Positions 43,040-51,526 of a stretch of 64,000 nucleotides of DNA are shown here, in pieces. Position numbers and translations under genes: made by a program. The stretch lies in contig JAZRFM010000003.1 in assembly GCA_045661345.1 (NCBI GenBank), forward strand, positions 8,512-72,511, read 5' to 3'. The DNA is from RUG12461 sp045661345 (GTDB lineage: Bacteria; Bacillota; Clostridia; Lachnospirales; Lachnospiraceae). The notes under the pieces are model-generated. The model saw only the letters and a program-made list of their open reading frames with translations, ran no database searches and was not told the origin of the DNA. Position 1 is the first letter of the stretch. Each line of letters begins with the position of its first letter.

Positions 43040-44923
43040 TTAATTCCAGAAATCCAGCAACCGCTCCGTGATCACTTCCCGTACGGTTCTTTCATTCAGT
43101 TCCCTGCGAACCTGCTCTGCCAGCTCCACCTCGTCGGTCGTGATGTAGTCCACATCGGAGTCCATGAACATCCTCAGTGCTTCCTCTGTATTGGGGGTCC
43201 AGACAGCCACTTCCTTTCCGCCTTCATGGGCCTTTATGTAAAGGAGTTCGTCTCCCATTCCTTCCTCCACACCCAGAATATCACAGGGCAGTTTCTCGAA
43301 GTCTCCCATTCCGGCGAAGAACACAGAGGATACCCTTGCATCCGGATACTTCTCCTTCAGGTAGTTCATCACGGATTCCTTCAGGGAAATGTAATATACC
43401 AGATCCTCGACGCCGTGTTCCTTTACCATGGCCACCACATCATCCGCCATTTTTTCATCGGCAGTCTCTCCCTTCAGCTCCAGAAGAAGGAAGGTGTTCA
43501 ATTTCTTCGCTTCCTCCAGGAAATCCTCCAGCATCGGAACCTTGTGGATATTCCCGTTCTCGTCCTTGAGCTCCAGTGCTTCAATCTCCGCAAGGGTCAT
43601 TTCGGCCGGTTTTCTGCTCTCGCCGGAGAGACGGGCGAAGTCATTATCATGATTGATGATATAATAACCGTCTTTGGTTCTCTGAATATCGATCTCGCCA
43701 CCGATACAGCCGTGTTCCTGTGCCAACGCAAGGCCCTCGACGGAGTTCTCAAATCCCAGGGTGCCGCAGGAACGATGCGCCCAGATTCCCGGTTCCCGTT
43801 TTCCCATAATATAATCCGCATTCAGGGCAAGAAGGAAGGAGAGCACGGCCACTACGACAATCAGCCCGATCATGGCGATCAGCTTTCCCCAATAGGTTCC
43901 CCCTCTGGGGCGGGAAAGCCAGGTAAGCGTTTCTCCGTTCTGTTCCGCGGCATCAAACTCCAGATACAGCTTCGTAAAGTACAGCATGATGAAGGCCGAG
44001 CCAAGCATCATCAGAAGGAGATCCACATACCCTCCCTCCAGCACTGCCATGGCACATCCCACCCGGAAGCCCAGCACCTGAAAATCCGTATCCGTCAGTG
44101 TGCCCCAGCTGCTCAGGTCGGTATAGTCCTTCTCCATAGACTGCGCCGGCAGGGTTGCCTCCACGGGATCCAGCCCCGCCTGCAGTGCCACATTCACCAC
44201 CAGATCAACGCCGAGCCTCACCAGAAAAACAACGACGATCACCAGCAGCATGGTCAGAATAAATTTCTTCCAGTTCTTCTTCATCAGCCGGAAGGAGTAT
44301 TTCTTGGCCTCCTTCGGCGTCTTGCCTGACAGAAGGACTGCATGAAGGGAAAAAATGAAAAAGAAGCCGATCACCAGCAGCACCAGAAGTGCGATGACAT
44401 AGATTGCCGTGAACAGCGGCTTTTTTAATACCACATCCATAATAAAATTCGGGATCGCGAAGTTCTTTGTCACACCGACGGAAAACCCGATCCCTACCAG
44501 AGGAACCGCAAAGAGAACGTAAATCAGAATGGAGATCCCGTCGGGGTTTATGAAGTTCCGGATACTGGCAACGGATTTCCGTATGCTCTGGAAAATCCCG
44601 GCCTTCTCTCCGCGAATAATCCCTCCCGTCACGTGTACACGGAGAAAGAGATCAACCGCCACATAAATCAATACAAAAACAATCCCGATCAGAATCAGAA
44701 CCGGTCCCTGCCAGCTGAGAAAGACCTGCTTCATATTTGCCGTGGTCAGCGCGGCCACTTTCGTCCCGATGATGGCATTGGCGATCTTTCCAAAAACAAA
44801 AGCCAGGATGCCAAGGACGATATAGGTGACAAACTGCACCATCCAAAGCTCCGGGATCGACTCCGCTGCCATCTTCCCGAATTTCACCGGTTTCTGAGGT
44901 TTCCTTTCCTTCTTCTCTTCCAT
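43040..44923 (-). CDS. Membrane-embedded glycerophosphodiester phosphodiesterase
   Basis: 627 residues. The first 370 hold about eight membrane helices of the GPDPase_memb type (e.g. FVTYIVLGILAFVFGKIANA). The C-terminal GDPD domain (about 379-600) has His383 (IWAHRSCGTLGFENS), metal ligands Glu410 and Asp412 (GEIDIQRTKDG) and His425 (IINHDNDF). In the usual HRG signature an Arg-Gly follows His; here it is His-Arg-Ser-Cys-Gly. The enzyme releases glycerol-3-phosphate from glycerophosphodiesters, so it fits lipid or teichoic acid turnover with the patatin two genes on. It is 20 bases after the response regulator gene. Confidence 0.9.
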   Translation of the reverse strand: MEEKKERKPQKPVKFGKMAAESIPELWMVQFVTYIVLGILAFVFGKIANAIIGTKVAALTTANMKQVFLSWQGPVLILIGIVFVLIYVAVDLFLRVHVTGGIIRGEKAGIFQSIRKSVASIRNFINPDGISILIYVLFAVPLVGIGFSVGVTKNFAIPNFIMDVVLKKPLFTAIYVIALLVLLVIGFFFIFSLHAVLLSGKTPKEAKKYSFRLMKKNWKKFILTMLLVIVVVFLVRLGVDLVVNVALQAGLDPVEATLPAQSMEKDYTDLSSWGTLTDTDFQVLGFRVGCAMAVLEGGYVDLLLMMLGSAFIMLYFTKLYLEFDAAEQNGETLTWLSRPRGGTYWGKLIAMIGLIVVVAVLSFLLALNADYIMGKREPGIWAHRSCGTLGFENSVEGLALAQEHGCIGGEIDIQRTKDGYYIINHDNDFARLSGESRKPAEMTLAEIEALELKDENGNIHKVPMLEDFLEEAKKLNTFLLLELKGETADEKMADDVVAMVKEHGVEDLVYYISLKESVMNYLKEKYPDARVSSVFFAGMGDFEKLPCDILGVEEGMGDELLYIKAHEGGKEVAVWTPNTEEALRMFMDSDVDYITTDEVELAEQVRRELNERTVREVITERLLDFWN

Positions 44924-44942
44924 TTTTTCCTCCTTTATTCGA

Positions 44943-45734
44943 TCAGGTTCTCGCCCTGCTCATTTCCAATATACGCTTCTCCGCTCCCCTGGCCCAGGGA
45001 TATTGCGACATATAAGCTCCCCTGTAGAGATTGAGCGCTGTCGGGTTCCCTTCCAGGTAATCATAATAATCACACCGGACTTTTTCCCTGTTGATCCCCA
45101 GCTTCCCCCAGCCCCTGATCAGGATGTCCTCCTGTCCGATTGCGGAAAGAATGGTAATCAGGTCTTTCTTCACAACCCGCAGATAGGAATCGGAGCAGCC
45201 GCGAAAGATCGCGTTGCTGATGTCTGCGGAAGCGCAAACGGTACCTTCTTTATCCACGAGAAAAGCCAGCAGCTCCTTGGAACGTTTCGTAAAGGAAGTG
45301 AGGGGTTCTCCCTGATAAAAAATCTCAAATTCACCGAAGCATCGGAAGTATAAACCCCGGGGTATCCCTCCCCGGACACTGGTGTGCCGCAGCAGGGACA
45401 GGGCATGTTCAATCTTTTCCTTCGTGATGGGCTTCATCAGATAATCGCTGGCTCCCAGATCAAAGGCCTGTGTGGCATAGTCGCCGTATCCCGTGCAGAA
45501 AACGATGTCGCAGCAGGGGTAGACCGATTTGATCCGTTTTGCCAGGTCGACGCCGTTCATATCACCGATGGCAATGTCCAGAAAAGCAATATTGATCTCC
45601 TTTTCGCCAAGCACCGCCAGTGCATCGTCTGTATTATCGAAAGAGAGAATCTCTGCCTCCGGCAGAACCTCCTGAATCCGGTTGGATAAATGCCTCAGCA
45701 GGATGGTCTCATCCTCAACCGCCAGTATTCTCAT
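44943..45734 (-). CDS. SARP-type response regulator
   Basis: 263 residues from the ATG at 45734, which overlaps the upstream TGA (ATGA) and has AAGGA four bases away. Receiver (1-120) with Asp53 (IAFLDIAIGDMNG) and Lys101 (DYLMKPITKE). The output (125-263) is a winged helix followed by a short BTAD-like helical tail (YFRCFGEFEIFYQGEPL; TKRSKELLAFLVDKEG; LNLYRGAYMSQYPWA), as in SARP regulators. No kinase is next to it; the LytS-type kinase at 51527 is the nearest orphan, and both promoters share an 18-bp repeat. It likely controls its own operon of membrane genes. Confidence 0.88.
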   Translation of the reverse strand: MRILAVEDETILLRHLSNRIQEVLPEAEILSFDNTDDALAVLGEKEINIAFLDIAIGDMNGVDLAKRIKSVYPCCDIVFCTGYGDYATQAFDLGASDYLMKPITKEKIEHALSLLRHTSVRGGIPRGLYFRCFGEFEIFYQGEPLTSFTKRSKELLAFLVDKEGTVCASADISNAIFRGCSDSYLRVVKKDLITILSAIGQEDILIRGWGKLGINREKVRCDYYDYLEGNPTALNLYRGAYMSQYPWARGAEKRILEMSRART

Positions 45735-46582
45735 TTTTGTTCCTTCCGCATTCCGCAAAAGACCTCCTGCCCTTTTTGACCCGGAAAAATCCAGTCGGTC
45801 AGTGCACGGATATGTTCATTTTGCCGCACGATCATCACCGGCGTCTCTGATGGATAACACTGAATCGCCTTTTGAACGGTAAATTTCAACATGTAGAAAA
45901 GGTTCCTCCTGTATCCCGGACCGTTTGCAAAGAAGAGCGCCGGGATTAACATACCGGAGGGGGTTTTTCTGATCAAAAAAAGCCCTGAAACACGTTCCTC
46001 CGAGATCACACAGGCGGAAATCCCGTTGTCAAACCACCTCTTCGGAAGGTAGGAGATATCCTCCATGATTCCGTTGTGCCCTTTAAAAAGGATCTGTTTC
46101 AGCGTGTCCCTGTATTGCAGGGAAGACAGTGTACCCAACGTGTCGATATAGGCAGGCGGTTTTCTCGTTTTTGCCAGTTTGCTTTCCGCGAGCTGTCCCA
46201 GTGTTACGATCAGGCTGTCACTTTCCTTTTTTTCCCGGGAAAATCCGACCCCGGATAACGCCTCTGTTTCCTTTTGGTCAGCCAGTTCGTAAAGGGATTG
46301 GGACACTCCCTCCTCCATCACCAGATTTACCGTAAAGTAGTCATGCATCACGTCGAATACTTCTTTGTTCTTCGATTGCAGGAAGCGGATCCTGCACTCG
46401 TTTTCTTCGCAGCTGTCCTCATTCATAAGCTCACAGGTCATGGCGCCCAGCGGGTTTCCCTCACTGTCAACCACGCCGATCCCGCGGTAGAAGATTCTTC
46501 CGAGATCATCTGTCAAATCCTCTCCCAGAAGCCGTTGAAAGTTGTCTAAATCTTTTTCGGTGATCTCAATCGCTTCCATCAT
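45731..46582 (-). CDS. Conserved-looking protein of unknown function upstream of the SARP regulator
   Basis: 283 residues, soluble, mixed alpha/beta. Two similar halves are suggested: each ends with strand-helix patterns such as VVDSEGNPLGAMTCELM / RFLQSKNKEVFDVMHDYF and LIRKTPSGMLIPALFFANG / YMLKFTVQKAIQCYPSETPV, which recalls tandem GNAT-like folds, but no acetyl-CoA P-loop is clear. I cannot name a family. First gene of the six-gene operon and translationally coupled to the regulator, so it may sense or modulate that pathway. Confidence 0.6.
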   Translation of the reverse strand: MMEAIEITEKDLDNFQRLLGEDLTDDLGRIFYRGIGVVDSEGNPLGAMTCELMNEDSCEENECRIRFLQSKNKEVFDVMHDYFTVNLVMEEGVSQSLYELADQKETEALSGVGFSREKKESDSLIVTLGQLAESKLAKTRKPPAYIDTLGTLSSLQYRDTLKQILFKGHNGIMEDISYLPKRWFDNGISACVISEERVSGLFLIRKTPSGMLIPALFFANGPGYRRNLFYMLKFTVQKAIQCYPSETPVMIVRQNEHIRALTDWIFPGQKGQEVFCGMRKEQK

Positions 46583-46665
46583 GCCACCCTCTCCATAAAC
46601 ACTTCCGAAGGCTCCTCCTCTTCATCGGGACACAGCCCCCACCGCGGATATCTTATTTATATTAC

Positions 46666-46692
46666 ACGAAATTTCGTTAAAAATCCGTAAAA
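46666..46692 (-). promoter_or_regulatory. Palindrome and shared 18-mer upstream of the SARP operon
   Basis: The perfect palindrome ACGAAATTTCGT (46666-46677) overlaps CGTTAAAAATCCGTAAAA (46675-46692). That 18-mer occurs again, identically, at 51456-51473. On the minus strand it lies upstream of an AT-rich -10-like region (TAATATAAAT, about 46656-46665), as an activator or operator site would. Confidence 0.5.
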
Positions 46693-46727
46693 ATGCGATA
46701 CGACCGCAGGAAGCTGTCCGGTACACA

Positions 46728-46755
46728 ACAGAGCCGGCATTGTCGCCGGCTCTGT
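46728..46755 (-). terminator. Strong hairpin downstream of mscS
   Basis: Perfect 11-base stem ACAGAGCCGGC (46728-46738) with GCCGGCTCTGT (46745-46755), 15 bases after the mscS stop on the minus strand. No T run follows, so termination is only probable. Confidence 0.5.
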
Positions 46756-46769
46756 AACGGGATGTCTTT

Positions 46770-47738
46770 TCATGATTGCTTGATATGCACATCCAGCTGT
46801 TCGTATGGAATCACGATTCCTTCCTTCGCAAACCGGAGGCAGATCTTTTTGTTCAGATCCCAGCGTACATTGAGGTAGTCCTCCCGCCTCACCACACACC
46901 TGATCCCCAGCACAATGGCGTGGGCGCCCAGCTCATGGACAAAGTATACCTGTCTGTCTTCAAAGACCCGCTCATCACTCTGTACAATTTCTTTCAGAAT
47001 ATCCAGGTTTCTCTCCACATCTCCGCCATATTCCATGCCCACATGGATCTCAAGGCGCTTATTGCCGTCTGCCATCCTGTTGATCATGGTCTTGTCCGTG
47101 AGTTCGGAGTTCGGAACACGGACTTTATCGTTATATTCGTTCAGCAGCGTCGTGTAATAAACATGAATACGATCCACGGTTCCTTCAAACTTGGGGTTCC
47201 CGTCTACGGTGATATAGTCTCCTTCCTTAAAAGGCTTCAGCAAAAGGAGCAGCAGACCGCCGGCGAAGTTTTTGATGGCGCCCTGAAGAGCCATGGAGAT
47301 ACCGACACCCATGGCCGCCACGGCAGCAGCCACCGCCGCGCTTTGGACAAGATCCAAAAAGAGCAGAAGCTGCACAACGATATAGATCATGAGCCCGTAC
47401 TTCAGCAGCCAAAGCACGATGGACTTTACGGATTCCGGCACCCCGCGCTTATCCATGCGCTCCCCGAGAAACGTGATTAACTTTTTCAGAATGGCCCGCA
47501 CAATCAGAAAGATCAGAACCGCAAGACCGAGCCGGATGACCCAGTTCACAAACCCTTCTCCCAGCCGGCTCAGCGCGTTGGTCATCCAGTGTTTGAAATC
47601 ATCCGACGTCTCAACCTGCAACAGCTCCTGCATCTCGGCGGACATCTCGTTGGTTTTATTCCCCACGGCATTCACTGCATTCTGTACGATATTCTTTGTC
47701 ACATCCGCAACATTCTGCGCAATATGAGAATGGTACAT
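46770..47738 (-). CDS. Small-conductance mechanosensitive channel (MscS)
   Basis: 322 residues. A helical N-terminal extension (1-60, rich in Asn and Val) precedes three membrane helices (about 65-155). The pore helix VAAAVAAMGVGISMALQGAIKNFAGGLLLLLLKPF is a good TM3 match, followed by the beta domain (FKEGDYITVDGNPKFEGTV; VRVPNSELTDKTMIN) and alpha/beta C-terminal domain. It opens under osmotic tension and releases solutes. Monocistronic, between the ABC exporter terminator and the SARP operon. A much larger paralogue lies at 38738. Confidence 0.92.
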   Translation of the reverse strand: MYHSHIAQNVADVTKNIVQNAVNAVGNKTNEMSAEMQELLQVETSDDFKHWMTNALSRLGEGFVNWVIRLGLAVLIFLIVRAILKKLITFLGERMDKRGVPESVKSIVLWLLKYGLMIYIVVQLLLFLDLVQSAAVAAAVAAMGVGISMALQGAIKNFAGGLLLLLLKPFKEGDYITVDGNPKFEGTVDRIHVYYTTLLNEYNDKVRVPNSELTDKTMINRMADGNKRLEIHVGMEYGGDVERNLDILKEIVQSDERVFEDRQVYFVHELGAHAIVLGIRCVVRREDYLNVRWDLNKKICLRFAKEGIVIPYEQLDVHIKQS

Positions 47739-47750
47739 CCGTCTTTACCT

Positions 47751-47795
47751 CTTAAAAAAAGCTGTAACAGACCCTGGGGATCTGTTACAGCTTTT
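47751..47795 (-). terminator. Intrinsic terminator of the ABC exporter operon
   Basis: Perfect 15-base stem (47757-47771 with 47781-47795, core AGCTGTAACAGA), then a T7 run on the minus strand, 12 bases after the ABC stop codon. Confidence 0.93.
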
Positions 47796-47806
47796 CCTGT
47801 ACATAA

Positions 47807-49594
47807 TCAGTTAAACTGAGAGTTGTAGATCTCGCTGTAGAGTCCGCCGGTAGCCATCAGAGAATCATGGTTGCCGGTTTCTACAATGTTGCCGTCCTTC
47901 ATCACGAAGATCAGATCGGCATTCTTGATGGTGGACAGTCTGTGCGCAATGACAAAGCTGGTTCTGCCGCTGGTCAGGGAATCCATCGCCTTCTGGATCA
48001 GGATCTCCGTTCTGGTATCCACATTACTGGTTGCTTCATCGAGGATCAGCATCGGCGCATTTTCGGTCATGGCTCTGGCAATGGTGACAAGCTGCTTCTG
48101 TCCGGCCGAGAGAGCGCTTTCCTTCTGAATCTCGGTATCAAGCCCCTGTGGCAGGGTGGCTACGTAATGGCTGAGGTTGGTCTCTTCCAGAATCTCCTTC
48201 AGCCTGTTTTCATCCACATTCTGGAGATTGTATACAACATTTTCCCGCAGGGTGCCGTTGATCACCCAGGTCTCCTGCAGAATCATGCCGAAGATATCCC
48301 GCAGCTCTGCACGGGTCATATCCTTGATGGACACACCGTCCACCAGAATATCTCCGCTGGTGATCTCATAGAAACGCATCAGCAGGTTCACCAGGGTGGT
48401 CTTTCCTGCACCGGTGGGTCCTATGATCGCAACCTTCATGCCGGGCTCAATCTTACCGGAGAAGTTGCGGATGGTAAGCTTCTGCGGGTCATACCCAAAG
48501 CAGACATCCTTGAATTCGACCTCGCCGCGAATATGGTCGTGGTCGAGGAGCTGTTTCTTGTTCTCCTCTGCGGGCAGTTCCTCTTTCTCCAGGAACGTGA
48601 ATACTCTGTTGCAGGCAGCGGAACCCAGCTGAATCGTGGAGCTGGCCTGTCCGATCTGTGCAAGAGGCTCCTGAAACAGGGATACATATACGATAAATCC
48701 GGTGATGACACCGATATCGGAAATCGTCCCCTGTGCAAAAAGCAGACCTGCGACAATCAGAACCGCTGCATAGGTCAGATAGGAAACAAAGGACATAGCC
48801 GGTTCAATCATACCGCCGAATGCCTGGGATTTGTAAAGGATGGTCCCGAAGAGATCATTTTTCTCTTTGAACTGCGCAACCTTTTTGTCCTCTGCATTGA
48901 AGGCCTTGATCACGAGCTGACCGGAGTAATTTTCTTCGACAGTCGCGTTGACTTCACCGAGGATCTGCTGGTTCTTGTCAAACAGCGGCAGCGCATATTT
49001 GAAGGTGAGGGCCACGATGATCAGCATAATGGGAAGCGAACACACCACCACCAGAGCCATCTGCCAGCAGGCCACAAACATGGCGATAAACACACCAATC
49101 AGCATCACGCCGGACTGTACCAGCATACCTACGGAGTTTTGCAGGGATGTGCTGAGCATATCCACATCGTTGGTGATGACGGAAAGGATATCACCGGTTT
49201 GTGTGGTATCAAAATAGTCCAGGGGCATATTGTTGATCTTACATGAAATCTGCCCTCTCAAATCCTTGGAAAACTTTTGAATAATGGTATTGAGAATGAA
49301 GCCGGAAATAAAGCCAGAAAAAAACGCGATGGCGATGTATGCCACAAGGAGCACCGCATAATGCGTCACGTTTTCCATGTTGACCACAAAATTGCCGGCA
49401 ACCGCTTCTTTCCCTACCGGGGAGATCTCGTTCGTCAGGCTGCGGATCGCCCCCGGCGTCAGAATCGTGAAGATCACGGATGTGACCAGCAGCAGAATCG
49501 AAACAATAAATGGACCGTAATAAGGTCTGAATGCTTTGACAAGACTGCCAAGCTTTCCCTTTTCTTTGACCGGAGTTTCTACGTTTGTACTCAT
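47807..49594 (-). CDS. ABC exporter half-transporter, catalytically canonical subunit
   Basis: 595 residues: six membrane helices (about 25-335) and a nucleotide-binding domain with Walker A GPTGAGKTTLVN, signature LSAGQKQLVTIARAM, Walker B LILDEATSNVDT with the catalytic Glu, and switch His in VIAHRLSTI. It pairs with the partly degenerate subunit encoded just upstream (49591), whose TGA overlaps this ATG. Such heterodimers (BmrCD, LmrCD, TM287/288) export drugs or lipids; the substrate cannot be read. Ends at a strong terminator. Confidence 0.93.
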   Translation of the reverse strand: MSTNVETPVKEKGKLGSLVKAFRPYYGPFIVSILLLVTSVIFTILTPGAIRSLTNEISPVGKEAVAGNFVVNMENVTHYAVLLVAYIAIAFFSGFISGFILNTIIQKFSKDLRGQISCKINNMPLDYFDTTQTGDILSVITNDVDMLSTSLQNSVGMLVQSGVMLIGVFIAMFVACWQMALVVVCSLPIMLIIVALTFKYALPLFDKNQQILGEVNATVEENYSGQLVIKAFNAEDKKVAQFKEKNDLFGTILYKSQAFGGMIEPAMSFVSYLTYAAVLIVAGLLFAQGTISDIGVITGFIVYVSLFQEPLAQIGQASSTIQLGSAACNRVFTFLEKEELPAEENKKQLLDHDHIRGEVEFKDVCFGYDPQKLTIRNFSGKIEPGMKVAIIGPTGAGKTTLVNLLMRFYEITSGDILVDGVSIKDMTRAELRDIFGMILQETWVINGTLRENVVYNLQNVDENRLKEILEETNLSHYVATLPQGLDTEIQKESALSAGQKQLVTIARAMTENAPMLILDEATSNVDTRTEILIQKAMDSLTSGRTSFVIAHRLSTIKNADLIFVMKDGNIVETGNHDSLMATGGLYSEIYNSQFN

Positions 49595-51348
49595 AATCCC
49601 AACTCCTCCTTACTCAGCTGTGATAAAGCAATCTCCTGATAAACAGGACAGTTCCTTACCAGATCATGATGTTTGCCGAGACCGACGACCTTACCTTTGT
49701 CCAGCACAACGATCTGATCCGCATCCATAATGGTGCCGACGCGCTGCGCGATGATGACTCTGGTGGTGTCGGGCAGCTGCTCTGCGATACGTCCTCTGAC
49801 CGTTTTGTCGGTCTTGTAGTCCAACGCCGAGAAGGAGTCGTCGAAGATCAGGATCTCCGGCTTCGTCGCCACTGCTCTCGCAATACACAGTCTCTGTTTC
49901 TGGCCACCGGAGAAGTTCGAACCGCCCTGTGCAACGGGAGACTCGTATTCGTTTCTCTTCTTCATGACAAAGCCGTCAGCGTCCGCGATCTCGGCCGCCC
50001 ACCTGATCTCCTCCAGGCTCATATCGGGATTCTTGAATGCAATATTCTCCTTGATATTGCCCTGGAAGAGGAACCCTCTCTGCGGTGCATAGCCGATCCG
50101 GTCTCTCAGATCCTTCTGGAGCACATCCTTTACGTTGACACCGTCCACAAGCACTTCACCCCGTGTGCAGTCTGCCATACGCGGGATCATGTTGATAATG
50201 GTGGTCTTGCCGCTGCCGGTGGCGCCGATGAAGGCAATCGATTCTCCCCGGTTGACCTTGAAGCTGACATCGGATATCGCTTCCTGATCCGTTCCGGGAT
50301 ATGCAAAGCCCACATTTTTGAACTCGATGGTACCGGTCTCTTTGAAGGAAGCAGGATTCTCCGGATCCAAAACGGAAACCTCATGCTCGATGACCTCATT
50401 GATACGCCTTGCGCAGACGCTGGCTCTCGGCCAGATCACGATCAGCGTAACGAGAAGGACGAAAGACATGACGATCTGTCCCGCCAGCATGACAAAAGAG
50501 TTGGTGGCGCTGAAGGACTGCATGGCGTCTTCCATTTTCATGCCGTTTAAGACATATGCGCTTGCCCACAAAATACTGAGGGACAACCCCGTCATAACCA
50601 TCATGACAAAGGGGGTAAAGAAGGAAAGAACCCGTCCGGTAAAAATCTGTACTTTGGTAAAGGAGGTATTCACCTTCTCAAACTTTCCTTCCTGATAAGT
50701 CTCGGCATTAAACGCTCTGACGACTCTGACGCCGGTGAGATTCTCTCTGGAAGAAACATTCAAGGCGTCCGTGAGCTTCTGTACGATCCTGTACTTCGGC
50801 GTTACCATCATGAGAAGAACGATAACCGCCACAACAAGCAGTACAAGCCAGATTGCGGTAACAGCCGTCAGGGAGGCGTTTGCGTACTGCATGAGCAGTA
50901 CAATGGACCAAACCATGGTAATGGGGGCAACAAATGCAGTTTTTAAAAACGTGAGCCATGCAAGATGGACATTCTGCATATCGTTGGTGGTCCGGGTGAT
51001 CAAAGACTCTGTGGAGAATGAAGCAAAGTCGGAAATCGCGAACTTGTTCACCCTTTCGTACATTTTCTGGCGCAGCGTGGTGACGGTACTACTGGCTGTA
51101 GCACTGGCCACAAACCGGATAATGACCACAACCAACGCCATGAGAATGGAATACAGCACCATTGTGAGACCATACTGCCAGATCTCGGCGACACCCTTTT
51201 CCCTGCTGGACTGTACGGCGGCGGTGAGCAGACTGATGTATCCGACGATCTGCATCATGAAAAACACCTGAGCCAGTGTCAGCAGAAAAATCACCACAAC
51301 CGCTATCCAGTTTTTGGGTTTCATGTTTTTGAACAATACGTTAAACAA
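49591..51348 (-). CDS. ABC exporter half-transporter, degenerate-site subunit
   Basis: 585 residues: six membrane helices and an ATPase domain with Walker A GATGSGKTTIIN (375-383) and signature FSGGQKQRLCIARA. Walker B is LIFDDSFSALD, with Asp504 in place of the catalytic Glu, and the switch His is Gln (IIAQRVGTI). Both changes mark the non-hydrolysing site of a heterodimeric exporter. The start is TTG at 51348, supported by AGGAGG seven bases upstream. A structured leader and a divergent orphan kinase gene lie upstream, so the kinase may regulate export. Confidence 0.92.
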   Translation of the reverse strand: MFNVLFKNMKPKNWIAVVVIFLLTLAQVFFMMQIVGYISLLTAAVQSSREKGVAEIWQYGLTMVLYSILMALVVVIIRFVASATASSTVTTLRQKMYERVNKFAISDFASFSTESLITRTTNDMQNVHLAWLTFLKTAFVAPITMVWSIVLLMQYANASLTAVTAIWLVLLVVAVIVLLMMVTPKYRIVQKLTDALNVSSRENLTGVRVVRAFNAETYQEGKFEKVNTSFTKVQIFTGRVLSFFTPFVMMVMTGLSLSILWASAYVLNGMKMEDAMQSFSATNSFVMLAGQIVMSFVLLVTLIVIWPRASVCARRINEVIEHEVSVLDPENPASFKETGTIEFKNVGFAYPGTDQEAISDVSFKVNRGESIAFIGATGSGKTTIINMIPRMADCTRGEVLVDGVNVKDVLQKDLRDRIGYAPQRGFLFQGNIKENIAFKNPDMSLEEIRWAAEIADADGFVMKKRNEYESPVAQGGSNFSGGQKQRLCIARAVATKPEILIFDDSFSALDYKTDKTVRGRIAEQLPDTTRVIIAQRVGTIMDADQIVVLDKGKVVGLGKHHDLVRNCPVYQEIALSQLSKEELGL

Positions 51349-51372
51349 GACAACTCCTCCTTTATCTTATTT

Positions 51373-51421
51373 AGTCAGACAGTTACGAAAGGCAAAAACC
51401 TGATGCCCCTCGTAAATGACT
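51373..51421 (-). promoter_or_regulatory. Stem-loop in the leader of the ABC exporter operon
   Basis: Nested inverted repeats AGTCA/TGACT, TTACGA/TCGTAA and GGCA/TGCC (51373-51421) form one imperfect hairpin, about 10 bases upstream of the AGGAGG site. No T run follows. It may be a regulatory RNA element. Confidence 0.4.
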
Positions 51422-51455
51422 GGCTAGCCTAGTATTCTCATCATACAAAATGGAA

Positions 51456-51473
51456 CGTTAAAAATCCGTAAAA
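51456..51473 (+). promoter_or_regulatory. 18-mer repeat overlapping the -35 region of the orphan kinase promoter
   Basis: CGTTAAAAATCCGTAAAA, identical to 46675-46692 upstream of the SARP regulator operon. It ends 15 bases before the -10 box of the kinase gene, where an activator would bind. Confidence 0.5.
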
Positions 51474-51485
51474 GCGAAATATTTA

Positions 51486-51494
51486 TGTTATAAT
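51486..51494 (+). promoter_or_regulatory. Extended -10 promoter of the orphan kinase
   Basis: TGTTATAAT at 51486-51494 with no good -35; the shared 18-mer lies just upstream. The start site would be about 26 bases before the ATG. Confidence 0.65.
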
Positions 51495-51526
51495 GGCATG
51501 GTGTCAGACAATACAGGAGGTTTTCC

